Assembly: GCF_018861735.1 (NCBI RefSeq) | Contig: NZ_JAHLEB010000011.1 | Coordinates: forward strand, 52,198 to 116,197 | Direction: 5' to 3' | DNA: 64,000 nucleotides | Source of the DNA: Clostridium lacusfryxellense | GTDB lineage: Bacteria; Bacillota; Clostridia; Clostridiales; Clostridiaceae | Shown here: positions 18,157-27,088 of the stretch, in pieces | How positions within the stretch are numbered: the stretch's first letter is position 1 | Layout of the letters: every line of letters starts with the position of its first letter | The notes under the pieces: generated by a model | Seen by the model: the letters and a program-made list of their open reading frames with translations, nothing else | Database searches by the model: none | What the model was told of the DNA's origin: nothing | Position numbers and translations under genes: made by a program

Positions 18157-19230
18157 TTGTCAGAAATTATATTAGAATTGGACAATATAATAAAAAAATA
18201 TGAAAATCAAGAAGTCATTAAGAATATGTCCCTTACGATAAACAAAGGGGAGTTTTTAACTCTGCTAGGCCCAAGCGGCTGTGGAAAAACAACTACCTTA
18301 AGAATAATAGCTGGTTTTGAAACTCCAACAAGTGGTAGTGTTTTGCTCGAAGGAAGCCATGTTGAAAATAAACAACCTAACGAGAGAAATGTAAATACGG
18401 TATTTCAAAATTACGCATTATTTCCACATATGAATGTGTTTGATAATATAGCTTATGCTTTAAAAATCAGAAAGGTTAATAAGGTAGAAATAAAAAAGAG
18501 GGTTTCTAAAATGCTTAGCTTAGTTCAACTAGAGGGATACGAAAAAAGAAAAACAGACCAATTAAGCGGCGGTCAAAAACAAAGGGTTGCAATAGGCAGG
18601 GCCCTAATAAATAACCCACAAATATTACTTTTGGATGAGCCTTTAGGCGCACTTGATTTAAAACTTAGAAAACAAATGCAAGTTGAGCTCAAAAAACTTC
18701 AGAAAAAGTTACAGATTACCTTTGTATATGTTACCCATGATCAAGATGAAGCTCTTAATATGTCAGATCGAATAGCAGTTATGAATGAGGGTATTATTGA
18801 GCAGTTAGGAACCCCTGAAGATATATACGAGAGGCCAGCAACTAAATTCGTAGCAGGTTTTATTGGGGAATCTAACTTATTTAATACTAAAATAAAAAAA
18901 ATTGATGAGGAAAGAATTTCAGTTCAACTTGGAGAAAATAAAATGAACGTGAATTATAAAAACTACGATAATTCAAAAGCTAAGGAAAGTTATGTTTTAA
19001 TAAGACCTGAAAACATTAAATATAGCACATCAAAACCACAATTTGGACTTATTGCAATAATAAAAGAACATAGCTACATCGGCTCTATCATTAAAACTAC
19101 AATGGAACTTGAAAGCGGACAGGAAATTATAGTTTGCGACTACGATAAGAAAAAAGATTTAATAGGTATAGGTAGTGAGGTTTGGATGTCCTTTGAACCT
19201 GAAGACGTAGTTATAGTTGAAGAAGGTTAG
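18157..19230 (+). CDS. potA: PotA, spermidine/putrescine ABC transporter ATP-binding protein
   Basis: A 357-aa ATPase that powers polyamine import. Walker A GPSGCGKT is at residues 38-45, the LSGGQ signature at 136-140, and Walker B ILLLDEP at 156-162. The C-terminal 110 residues form the regulatory TOBE/OB domain. The start is TTG, 10-11 bases after GAGGAGA; no ATG is available nearby. It leads a potABCD operon: potB begins 8 bp after its stop. The Pot assignment rests on the combination with PotD and the two permeases. Confidence 0.93.
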   Translation: MSEIILELDNIIKKYENQEVIKNMSLTINKGEFLTLLGPSGCGKTTTLRIIAGFETPTSGSVLLEGSHVENKQPNERNVNTVFQNYALFPHMNVFDNIAYALKIRKVNKVEIKKRVSKMLSLVQLEGYEKRKTDQLSGGQKQRVAIGRALINNPQILLLDEPLGALDLKLRKQMQVELKKLQKKLQITFVYVTHDQDEALNMSDRIAVMNEGIIEQLGTPEDIYERPATKFVAGFIGESNLFNTKIKKIDEERISVQLGENKMNVNYKNYDNSKAKESYVLIRPENIKYSTSKPQFGLIAIIKEHSYIGSIIKTTMELESGQEIIVCDYDKKKDLIGIGSEVWMSFEPEDVVIVEEG

Positions 19231-19238
19231 GTGAAGAA

Positions 19239-20096
19239 ATGAAAAAGAAAAAAATTGATATTCTAAAAGGTATAACTATAGGTCCAATATCCTTCTGGAT
19301 GCTTTTCTTCGTGGCAGTGCCTCTTTTGTATATTGTGTTTATTAGTTTTATGCAAAGAGGTGATGACGGATCTATAGTCTATATACCAACAATTGAGAAT
19401 TATACAAGAATGGCCAGTTCATTATATGTTAAAGTATTTTGGGATTCTATAGTAGTGGCTTTTGTTACAACTTTACTTACCTTGATTTTCGGATATCCTT
19501 TTGCATACTTTGCCACTAAGATAAAAAAATATAAAATTGTAATAATGCTTTTAATAATGGCACCATTCTTAACTAATTCATTAATACGAACTTATGGATG
19601 GATTGTAATTTTAAGTACCAATGGGTCATTAAATCATATACTACTTATAACTGGAATCATTAAAGAACCATTAAAGATGTTATATTCCTATGGAGCAGTA
19701 ATGATTGGAATGATATATACAATGTTTCCATTTATGGTGCTTCCACTTTACAATGCTATAGATAAAATGGATAAATCTTATATAGAAGCCTCTAAAGATC
19801 TTGGGGCTAGTAGCTGGAAGACTTTTAGAACTATTACTGTTCCTCTAACTATGCCAGGAATAGTTGCTGGTTGTATTTTAGTGTTTGTGCCTTCTGTAGG
19901 ATTGTTCTTCATACCAGACCTAATGGGTGGAAGCAATGTAATGCTCATTGGAAATCTTATTAGAAATCAATTTTTGCAAGCAAACGATTGGCCATTAGGC
20001 GCTGCATTATCAATAGTGATGATTTTTATATCCTTAATTTTAATTTTATTTTATGTGAAAATTATAGGTAAAAAATTAGACACGGAGGTGTTCTAA
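19239..20096 (+). CDS. potB: PotB, spermidine/putrescine ABC transporter permease
   Basis: A 285-aa inner-membrane permease with six hydrophobic segments. The EAA-type cytoplasmic loop that contacts the ATPase is YIEASKDLGASSWKTFRTIT, near residue 190. The N-terminus (MKKKKIDILKGITIGPISFW) is basic and short. It overlaps potC by one base, which indicates translational coupling. It imports polyamines together with PotC, PotA and the binding lipoprotein PotD. Confidence 0.93.
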   Translation: MKKKKIDILKGITIGPISFWMLFFVAVPLLYIVFISFMQRGDDGSIVYIPTIENYTRMASSLYVKVFWDSIVVAFVTTLLTLIFGYPFAYFATKIKKYKIVIMLLIMAPFLTNSLIRTYGWIVILSTNGSLNHILLITGIIKEPLKMLYSYGAVMIGMIYTMFPFMVLPLYNAIDKMDKSYIEASKDLGASSWKTFRTITVPLTMPGIVAGCILVFVPSVGLFFIPDLMGGSNVMLIGNLIRNQFLQANDWPLGAALSIVMIFISLILILFYVKIIGKKLDTEVF

Positions 20097-20878
20097 TGGA
20101 TTCAAAATTATCAAAAGTACTAGAAAGAACATATATATTTTGTATATTTGCCTTTTTATATGTTCCTTTTGCAATAATCATTATGTACTCTTTTAATTCT
20201 GCTGAGTCAAATGTAGTTTTTAGTGGATTTACTCTTGATTGGTACACCAAATTATTTAATGATGACGATGTACTTAATGCACTTATAAATAGTTTAACTA
20301 TTGCAACTTTAAGCACTATTATCTCAGCGATAATTGGAACAATTGGAGCTCTTGGACTAAAAAGGCATAAATTCAAAGGAAAATCAGTAATAGATTTACT
20401 ACTCTATATTCCAATTGTAATCCCAGAAATAATTATGGGAATATCATTACTTGTATTTTTTTCAATGCTTCAATTGGATTTTGGTATATTCACATTAGTA
20501 CTTGCACATACAACCTTTTGTATCCCGTTTGTACTTATAAACGTTAAGTCGAGACTTGCGGATTTCGATATGTCAATTGAAGAGGCCTCAATGGATTTAG
20601 GCGCCTCAAAACTTACTGTGTTTAGAACAATTACTCTTCCATCTATTTTCCCAGCAGTTATTTCGGGTTCTATGCTAGCGTTTGCGTTATCACTAGATGA
20701 TGTAATCATAAATATTTTCATAAGCGGACCAGAAAGTACTACACTTCCAATTAAAATATTCTCAATGCTAAAATTTGGCCTTTCGCCAGAAATAAATGCA
20801 TTGTGCACAATCATGTTATTAACAACTTTTGTTGTTTTAATATTATCACAAGGTATAAAACTTAAAAGAAATAAATAA
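20096..20878 (+). CDS. potC: PotC, spermidine/putrescine ABC transporter permease
   Basis: A 260-aa permease, partner of PotB. It has six membrane segments, and the EAA loop is SIEEASMDLGASKLTVFRTI near residue 162. YSFNSAESNVVFSGFTLDWY near residue 30 is a typical PotC-family start region. The ATG overlaps the potB stop as TAATG. The gap to potD is 47 bp with its own GGGGG ribosome site. Confidence 0.93.
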   Translation: MDSKLSKVLERTYIFCIFAFLYVPFAIIIMYSFNSAESNVVFSGFTLDWYTKLFNDDDVLNALINSLTIATLSTIISAIIGTIGALGLKRHKFKGKSVIDLLLYIPIVIPEIIMGISLLVFFSMLQLDFGIFTLVLAHTTFCIPFVLINVKSRLADFDMSIEEASMDLGASKLTVFRTITLPSIFPAVISGSMLAFALSLDDVIINIFISGPESTTLPIKIFSMLKFGLSPEINALCTIMLLTTFVVLILSQGIKLKRNK

Positions 20879-20925
20879 AATACATTTACAACAAAGTTTT
20901 ACACTTAAAATTAGGGGGTATTTAC

Positions 20926-22002
20926 ATGTTAAAAAAGAGATTTAAATCTTTAGTTATATTACTTGCAGTTTCAGTTATAGGCACCTCTCTTGTAGGTTGC
21001 TCAAAATCAAAAACAACAAAGACAAATACTGATAAAATAGTTAATATCTATACTTGGGCAAATTATGTTCCAGATACTGTTGTTAAAGGTTTTGAAAAAA
21101 GCACAGGAATCAAAGTAAATTATAGCAACTTTTCAACAAATGAAGAGATGTTAGCAAAGTTACAAGCAGCTAAAGGCGGACAATACGATGTAATAATTTG
21201 TGCAGATTATATGGTTCAGATTATGGCAAAACAGAAAAATATATTACTTAAACCTATTAATCAATCTGCAATTGCTAATTATAAAAATTTAGATAAGGCT
21301 TATTTAGGGCAATATTATGATAAGACTAATAAGTATTCAGTTCCTTATTCACTTGGAAGTGAAATGATAGTTTATAATCCAGATAAGATTAAAATTGATA
21401 TTAAAGGAATAAGTGATTTATGGGATCCTTCTTTGAAGGGCTCTGAAGTATTACTCGAAGACTCAAGATCTGTTATAGGTATGGCATTAACAAAACTTGG
21501 TTACAGCATTAATGAAACTGATCCAGCAAAACTTGCCGAGGCGAAAGCAGAACTTAAAAAATTAAGAGCTAACGTTAAAGTGTTTGATGCTGATACACCA
21601 ATGACTAGCTTAATTAATGGAGATACTAATATCGGAGTTATGTGGGGATCACAAGCATCAGCAGCACTTAAAGGTAATCCAAAGTTTAAAATTGTTTATC
21701 CAAAAGAAGGAATGCAGTTTGAAACTGATAACTTAATAATACCTGTAAAAGCACCCCACGCACAAAATGCTGAAAAATTTATAAACTACGTACTTGATGG
21801 TAAAGTAAGTAGCGAAATTACAACTAGTATAGAATATATTAATGTTAATACAGCTGCTAAAGAATTTATGCCAAAAAGTCTTCTTGATAATAAAGCTGTT
21901 TATGTACCTAACGAAGAGTTCACTAAAGCTAAGCATTTAGAGGACGCTGGTAGTGCATCTAAGTTGTATGATTCAATTTGGTCAGAATTTAAACAACAAT
22001 AG
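20926..22002 (+). CDS. potD: PotD, spermidine/putrescine-binding lipoprotein
   Basis: A 358-aa solute-binding lipoprotein. The signal peptide ends in the lipobox SLVGC (Cys at residue 25). The mature part starts with a polar linker, then VNIYTWANYVPDTVVKGFEK, a hallmark of PotD/PotF. It captures polyamines outside the cell and delivers them to PotBC. It is the last gene of potABCD and is followed by a clear terminator. Confidence 0.93.
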   Translation: MLKKRFKSLVILLAVSVIGTSLVGCSKSKTTKTNTDKIVNIYTWANYVPDTVVKGFEKSTGIKVNYSNFSTNEEMLAKLQAAKGGQYDVIICADYMVQIMAKQKNILLKPINQSAIANYKNLDKAYLGQYYDKTNKYSVPYSLGSEMIVYNPDKIKIDIKGISDLWDPSLKGSEVLLEDSRSVIGMALTKLGYSINETDPAKLAEAKAELKKLRANVKVFDADTPMTSLINGDTNIGVMWGSQASAALKGNPKFKIVYPKEGMQFETDNLIIPVKAPHAQNAEKFINYVLDGKVSSEITTSIEYINVNTAAKEFMPKSLLDNKAVYVPNEEFTKAKHLEDAGSASKLYDSIWSEFKQQ

Positions 22003-22013
22003 AGTTAATAAAA

Positions 22014-22048
22014 AACATGGGGCTTAAATTTAAGTCCTCATGTTTTTT
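22014..22048 (+). terminator. Terminator of potABCD
   Basis: AACATG-GGGCTTAAA pairs with TTTAAGTCC-TCATGTT and is followed by T7. It lies 11 bp after the potD stop and close to the convergent kinase gene. Confidence 0.85.
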
Positions 22049-23419
22049 TTAGTTAATAATATTGGGTATCTCTATTCTTACCCGGGCGCCACCAGTGATA
22101 GGTGAGTTTGCTATATGGAGCATTCCACCATGGAGCTCCACAAATGACTTCGTAATATACAAACCCATCCCAAAATGAATTTTTGAGGCCCTGCTACTAT
22201 CGCCCATATAAAATTGTTTTGTTGCATATTTTACACCGCCATTTGAAAAACCTTTACCGCTATCTGTTATTATGAAAATAATTTTATTGTCGATCAATTT
22301 TACCTCAAAATAAATTTGACCATTATTCGGGGAGTAATCCACCGCATTTGAAATAACATTCATAATTGAACGGTGAAGTAGAGCTTGATCAATTATAATT
22401 TCAGCAGGTACATCGATTTCAGTAAACTCTACCTTAAGTCCCTTGATATTTGCAATTGCTTCAAGCTGGTGGTGAATTGTATTTATAAAGTTCCTATAAT
22501 CTATCCTTTCAGGTTGTAGAAATAGTCCTTTTTCTGAATTTGAAATATTAATTAGTGTTTTTATATACTGATCTATTTGCGCAGTATTTTTATAAATATA
22601 ATCAACATATTCTCTCTGCTCTTTATCTAATTTTGAATCAGACAACAATTCAGAATTTCCATTAATAATTGTTAATGGTGTCTTAATGTCGTGTGCAAGA
22701 GCTGAAATTTGTTCCTTCCTTACTTGTTCAATATTCCACTGTTGCTTCAAAGAATTCTTCAATTCTGTTTTCATGTCTGATATTGAAAAAAGGACAGCAT
22801 TGAATTCTTTGATTCCTGAATATTCTATTTTAAAATCAAGATCCTGCTTTTTTATTTTTTCGGTAGCTCTTAAGAGGGTCTTCAAATGTTTGTTTAGATT
22901 TTTTGCACAAACAGTAGTAATTATTAGAACAATGAAAAAATATAAGATGGCAAAGATTACGATCATACTGACTTCTGGAGACGGGAGATGTTGGTTCAAA
23001 AACTCAGATTGATAGCTAATTTTAATATAATATTGTAAAACACAAAATCCATCTTGTCTTTCAATTAAATAGTAATTCTTTTGGGTTATATTTTTAGTGT
23101 AATTCCCCTTAGCATATTCTGTTGCCGAAAGTAAGTCCTGACTCTCTAAATTTGTTTTTATAACTCCATATTCTTTATCCAAAACAACAAATTTACATCC
23201 ATAGGGTATTATCACCTCTGTGATTTCAGGTACAGATGCAATCAATGGTTTAGCTAACCTAGCCAAGTTCTCACTATAATTTGCAGTAAAAATTAATTCT
23301 CTTTGTATTCCCAAATTTAAAATCCCCATATATAACAAAGCCGCAACAATAAAAGCTAGTCCTAACGTTATTAAATACTTGAAAAATACTACCTTTAGAG
23401 TAAGAACCTTTTTCTTCAT
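22049..23419 (-). CDS. Sensor histidine kinase of the CprK/LanK type
   Basis: A two-membrane-segment kinase, about 456 aa. TM1 is near residues 5-30, and an extracellular domain of about 100 aa is followed by TM2 (VIFAILYFFIVLIITTVCA). Then come a HAMP-like stretch, the H-box SALAHDIKTPLTIINGNSELL, the N-box MNVISNAVDYSP, and G-boxes DSGKGFSNGG and FGMGLYITKSFVELHGG. The ATG at 23419 overlaps the response-regulator stop as ATGA; in-frame ATGs upstream (23425, 23443) lie inside the regulator gene. With the regulator and the LanFEG-type transporter it resembles the C. difficile CprRK-CprABC lantibiotic-sensing locus. Confidence 0.85.
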   Translation of the reverse strand: MKKKVLTLKVVFFKYLITLGLAFIVAALLYMGILNLGIQRELIFTANYSENLARLAKPLIASVPEITEVIIPYGCKFVVLDKEYGVIKTNLESQDLLSATEYAKGNYTKNITQKNYYLIERQDGFCVLQYYIKISYQSEFLNQHLPSPEVSMIVIFAILYFFIVLIITTVCAKNLNKHLKTLLRATEKIKKQDLDFKIEYSGIKEFNAVLFSISDMKTELKNSLKQQWNIEQVRKEQISALAHDIKTPLTIINGNSELLSDSKLDKEQREYVDYIYKNTAQIDQYIKTLINISNSEKGLFLQPERIDYRNFINTIHHQLEAIANIKGLKVEFTEIDVPAEIIIDQALLHRSIMNVISNAVDYSPNNGQIYFEVKLIDNKIIFIITDSGKGFSNGGVKYATKQFYMGDSSRASKIHFGMGLYITKSFVELHGGMLHIANSPITGGARVRIEIPNIIN

Positions 23420-24075
23420 TCCCATTTGTATCCTATCCCCCATATTGTCTCTATTGGAGACTTTACGAAAAACGCCAGTTTTGCACGTATGTTTTTAACA
23501 TGCTCTGTAATAGCCGAACTGTCGCTTTCGCCATCGTATCCATATACGGCTTCGTATATCTTTTCTTTTGAAAAAACCTGACCTTGATTTTTTGCAAGAA
23601 ATTCGCAGATATTATATTCACTTTTAGTTAAAGGTATTTTTTTACTATTAACTAAAACCTCTTTGCCCAATAAATTAAACTTTAAACCAGAGATACAAAA
23701 TGTACAACGTTTTTCACGGTTTTCGCGCCTGAGGTAAGCATTTACTCTGGCTCTTAATTCCCCCATGCCAAATGGTTTTGTAATGTAATCATCTGCGCCA
23801 AGTCCTAATCCATACATAATGTCTATTTCCATAGCTTTTGCTGTTAGAAAAATAATGGGACAGTCCACAACATCTCGAATTTTCAAGCAAAATGTAAATC
23901 CATCCATACCAGGCATCATCACATCCAGTAAAATCAAATCATACTTTACGAATTCACTAGATAGAATTTTTTCGGGATTTGTTACTGTAGTTACCAAATG
24001 ATTATCTTTATGAAGAATATTTTTAATTAAAGTAAGAATATCGGGCTCATCATCGATAACTAGAATTCTTGCCAT
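23416..24075 (-). CDS. OmpR-family response regulator of the CprR/LanR type
   Basis: A 219-aa regulator starting MARILVIDDEPDILTL. The receiver domain has the acidic pair DDE, the phospho-acceptor in DLILLDVMMPGMDG (Asp near 52) and the LTAK/KPFGMGEL loop. A C-terminal winged helix includes LTKSEYNICEFLAKNQGQVFSKEKIYEAVYGYD. The ATG at 24075 lies behind AAGGAG; upstream in-frame starts are rejected. It lies 112 bp after the transporter genes and overlaps the kinase start. It probably induces the transporter in response to lantibiotics or other cationic peptides; no binding site was identified. Confidence 0.88.
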   Translation of the reverse strand: MARILVIDDEPDILTLIKNILHKDNHLVTTVTNPEKILSSEFVKYDLILLDVMMPGMDGFTFCLKIRDVVDCPIIFLTAKAMEIDIMYGLGLGADDYITKPFGMGELRARVNAYLRRENREKRCTFCISGLKFNLLGKEVLVNSKKIPLTKSEYNICEFLAKNQGQVFSKEKIYEAVYGYDGESDSSAITEHVKNIRAKLAFFVKSPIETIWGIGYKWE

Positions 24076-24187
24076 CCAAAACCACTCCTTCTGTGTCAAT
24101 AAACAGTTAACCATAAATAACATTAACTCAACTTATATTATACATAAATTTCAAAACAAAATACAGATTCTGCTTACTATATTTTTC

Positions 24188-24931
24188 TTATTCATAGGAC
24201 TTTCTACCTTCCCACTTTTCGAACCAAAATAGACTTTCAACAAAGGCTATACATACGGCAAATAACATGATAAATACTCCTTGCTTCGTATCAACAGCTA
24301 CAAAAGAACTTGTAGAATAATTGGCCCACTCTACAACTAGGTAATCGCAAAATCTTACACCCCATGCACAGGGAAGAAAATGCCATACATTATCTCCGAG
24401 ACCAGTAAGCATAAGAGCAGAAATCAGACTTTCAAAAACTCCAAGCGCTGCGGAGGCTCCTTTTCCAAATTGAAGACTCATGAACACGTGCAAGATATAT
24501 AGAAATATGTTTCCTATTACTAATGCTCCTGCGGCTTTCAAGTAAAATATATTGGGCATTGTTTGGAATCCAAGTGCAAATGTTCCTACAGCAAGTATAA
24601 TAGAAAAGCTTCCCAATAAAAGTAAAATAATTAGCTTACTCAAATACGTGGTGTTTTTTGATTTCGTACTGCACAGTAGTGTTTGAAAATTTCCAGCTTG
24701 CTCTTCATGCTCAATTACTATACCGCTTATTATTCCTATCAGCAAAGGAAATGCAATTGCTAGGGTCTCCAGATACCCACTTATTTTTTTTACTGTGTCA
24801 AATGAAGATAATCTATAATACTCCAAAAACATGAATGCTACCGCTAGTGGAATAAGTAAATGAATCCACGGAATGGAAGTATGTCTTAATTTATAAAAAT
24901 CCGATTTTATACATCTAACTAAAGCAATCAT
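24188..24931 (-). CDS. Lantibiotic immunity ABC permease, LanG/MutG-like (CprC type)
   Basis: A 247-aa membrane protein starting MIALVRCIKSDFYKLRHTSI, the typical opening of LanE/LanG permeases, with six hydrophobic segments. The segment GIISGIVIEHEEQAGNFQTLL is characteristic of the MutG branch. The ATG at 24931 follows GGAGG and is one base after the stop of the preceding permease; a longer frame reading back into that gene is rejected. It works with the sister permease and the ATPase to remove lantibiotics from the membrane. Confidence 0.85.
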   Translation of the reverse strand: MIALVRCIKSDFYKLRHTSIPWIHLLIPLAVAFMFLEYYRLSSFDTVKKISGYLETLAIAFPLLIGIISGIVIEHEEQAGNFQTLLCSTKSKNTTYLSKLIILLLLGSFSIILAVGTFALGFQTMPNIFYLKAAGALVIGNIFLYILHVFMSLQFGKGASAALGVFESLISALMLTGLGDNVWHFLPCAWGVRFCDYLVVEWANYSTSSFVAVDTKQGVFIMLFAVCIAFVESLFWFEKWEGRKSYE

Positions 24932-24932
24932 A

Positions 24933-25658
24933 TTAATTAACCTCCTGTTTTTCAAACCAATTAGTGGTAACAATCATTAGCAAAACAAACAGTATAATGG
25001 ACAGAATAATTCCAATTGGAATCACGACTGGATTTCGCAGTGGATCTCCTATGCCTGCTAGCTCTCCATTTGGCAAAATCCCAAGAATGGGACACATAAT
25101 ACGTGACGTCCAACTATAAGGAGAAATCCACCACATTGATGTACTTACAGCCATAACATTTAATACAGTTCCAACTCCAACGCTTATCAAAACCGTCCCT
25201 AGCATTCCCAGTTTCTTCGCTAAAAACATACAAAGTGGAATCTGCCATAAAGATGTAACTGCAATCAAACCAGCTCCGGCAAATGCACTAAAAACCGGTA
25301 TGGGATGGATCCTTAGATAACTTCCTAAAAAAATTCCAACTATAAAAATCATACATGAGAAAGTCATATAAATCCCGTTTGTCAAAACTTTTGAAATCCA
25401 CACTTTTTTTAAAGAAATTGGCAGACCAAATACAGCCCTATAGCGTAACTTTTTTTGCTCCGCATCGTTAGTCATTACTGCCATTATTGAAATATATCCT
25501 GGTAATATCAGCGTGTACCACCAATTGAAGCTATTGGTTTCAAAATATCTTCCGGTCATAAATCCAAATAACAAAGTAACTATAGGTGCGATAAGAATCA
25601 GTTTTTTTATAAATGTTCTCTTACATTTCAAATTTTCAGCCTGTAAATATTTGAGCAT
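24933..25658 (-). CDS. Lantibiotic immunity ABC permease, LanE/MutE-like (CprB type)
   Basis: A 241-aa membrane protein starting MLKYLQAENLKCKRTFIKKL. It has six hydrophobic segments and the family signature SFNWWYTLILPGYISIMAVM followed by FGLPISLKKVWISKVL. Its ATG overlaps the ATPase stop by one base (TAATG), so the genes are translationally coupled. Together with the second permease and the ATPase it forms a LanFEG-type exporter conferring self- or cross-resistance to lantibiotics. Confidence 0.87.
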   Translation of the reverse strand: MLKYLQAENLKCKRTFIKKLILIAPIVTLLFGFMTGRYFETNSFNWWYTLILPGYISIMAVMTNDAEQKKLRYRAVFGLPISLKKVWISKVLTNGIYMTFSCMIFIVGIFLGSYLRIHPIPVFSAFAGAGLIAVTSLWQIPLCMFLAKKLGMLGTVLISVGVGTVLNVMAVSTSMWWISPYSWTSRIMCPILGILPNGELAGIGDPLRNPVVIPIGIILSIILFVLLMIVTTNWFEKQEVN

Positions 25659-26365
25659 TATAAATCCTCCTTCCTATTCTTTTTCACAACCTCTGTGAAA
25701 AGTACTTCCAAATCTTCATCAGGATTAATTTTGCCGTTATACCCGAGTACCCCATTACTGATGATACCAATGTGATCTGCAATAAGTTCAACCTCAGACA
25801 ATATATGGCTAGATAGGATAACTGTCATTCCCTGTGCTGGAAAAGAACGTATTAACTCACGTAAATCTTGTATTCCAAGAGGATCTAGGCCATTTGCAGG
25901 CTCATCCAAAATTAATAATTTGGGTTTATTTAGTAGTGCAATTGCAATTCCAAGGCGCTGCTTCATTCCCATAGAAAACTGTCCTGCTTGTTTTTTCTTT
26001 GTGTTTGTCAAATCAACCCTTTCAAGTACTTCTTTAATACGAGAATTTGGAAGTCCTAAAAGAATGGTTCGGACTTTAATGTTTTCAACTGCCGTCAAAT
26101 TTTCATAAAGAGGAGGAGATTCAATCAAAAGTCCTATGTCAGAAAGATCCTTTCTGCTCCATGCATGGTCCTCAAAAATAATTTCTCCTGATGTTGGATG
26201 AAGCATTCCTGTAACCATTTTTAATAGAGTTGATTTCCCAGCACCATTAGGACCTAGCAATCCATAGACAGAATTCTCCTTAATTGAAAGCGAAATTTTA
26301 TCCACAGCACGTTCTCCTTTAAAAGTTTTGCAAAGATTCTTTGTTTGTAAAATATATTTCTCCAT
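25658..26365 (-). CDS. Lantibiotic immunity ABC ATPase, LanF-like (CprA type)
   Basis: A 235-aa ATPase. Walker A is GLLGPNGAGKSTLLKM (about 31-46), the signature QFSMGMKQRLGIA near 130, and Walker B LLILDEPANGLDPLGI near 150. The segment IGLLIESPPLYENLTAVEN is characteristic of lantibiotic-immunity ATPases. The ATG at 26365 is eight bases after AAGGA; an ATG six bases earlier is too close to that site. It heads the ABC-ABC-permease operon, followed by the two-component genes. No lantibiotic structural or modification gene is nearby, so it probably protects against foreign peptides. Confidence 0.88.
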   Translation of the reverse strand: MEKYILQTKNLCKTFKGERAVDKISLSIKENSVYGLLGPNGAGKSTLLKMVTGMLHPTSGEIIFEDHAWSRKDLSDIGLLIESPPLYENLTAVENIKVRTILLGLPNSRIKEVLERVDLTNTKKKQAGQFSMGMKQRLGIAIALLNKPKLLILDEPANGLDPLGIQDLRELIRSFPAQGMTVILSSHILSEVELIADHIGIISNGVLGYNGKINPDEDLEVLFTEVVKKNRKEDL

Positions 26366-26463
26366 ATTCATCTTCCTTTCTCGAGTTCACCTCATACTAT
26401 AGCTAACGTTTATAAGGATTCTATAAGGATTTAATAAATATGCCATTACTTGAGAACGTAAAA

Positions 26464-26501
26464 ATAACACAACATATAAAAACTCTTATACATTGTGTTA
26501 T
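26464..26501. repeat. Dispersed palindromic terminator repeat, copy 2
   Basis: ATAACACAACATATAA (26464-26479) faces TTATACATTGTGTTAT (26486-26501). It lies between the 26505 gene end and the transporter promoter and acts as terminator for the former on the minus strand. Confidence 0.75.
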
Positions 26502-26504
26502 CTT

Positions 26505-27068
26505 TTATAACTTAATTTCATCTATGATTTTAATAACCAAATTAAAACTTTGTTCCAGTTCTTTATAATCATTTACTATTCCATTGATTTCTAAATATAA
26601 AATATTTTCATCAATCTTTTTCCCTTTTCTAATTTCCATACAAAATAAATCATGTGTTCTTACCAAATTAGTAATCTCATCATCTTTAAATAATTCACCT
26701 AAAGCATTTTCATCATTAGTTCTTAAAATAAATTTATTAAAGATTTCATTATCAATTTTTACGTTTTCAAGTTTATTGAGATAAGCAACTGGTGTATAAA
26801 TGCTTCCCTTTTTTCTTAATTTAAAAATTAAATTATTTTTTGTAATATAATTGGCCGTTATTTGTGTATTCATACCGCTTTCGTTATTAACCCTCCTGTA
26901 TGCTTTATAACATATATATCCTTCTCCATTCTTTATTTTTATACTTTGCTCTTTTATTATATTTCCTTTTTCAAATATACCATTCTTATTTAATGCAAAT
27001 TTCCTCCATACATCAGAACACGTCCATCCGAATATATCCGATATATTGGACTTATTAGTATCTAACAT
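26505..27068 (-). CDS. Hypothetical soluble protein
   Basis: A 187-aa protein starting MLDTNKSNISDIFGWTCSDVW. I do not recognise a family. It looks alpha/beta, with no signal peptide or membrane segment, and has several KNGEGYICYKAYRRV-type beta strands followed by an acidic helical C-terminus (YKELEQSFNLVIKIIDEIKL). The ATG at 27068 is eight bases after GAGGG; the ATG at 27074 is too close. It is 20 bp downstream of the DUF4349 lipoprotein gene and probably co-transcribed. It ends at a dispersed terminator repeat. Confidence 0.6.
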   Translation of the reverse strand: MLDTNKSNISDIFGWTCSDVWRKFALNKNGIFEKGNIIKEQSIKIKNGEGYICYKAYRRVNNESGMNTQITANYITKNNLIFKLRKKGSIYTPVAYLNKLENVKIDNEIFNKFILRTNDENALGELFKDDEITNLVRTHDLFCMEIRKGKKIDENILYLEINGIVNDYKELEQSFNLVIKIIDEIKL

Positions 27069-27088
27069 AAACATCGCCCTCTCATGAA

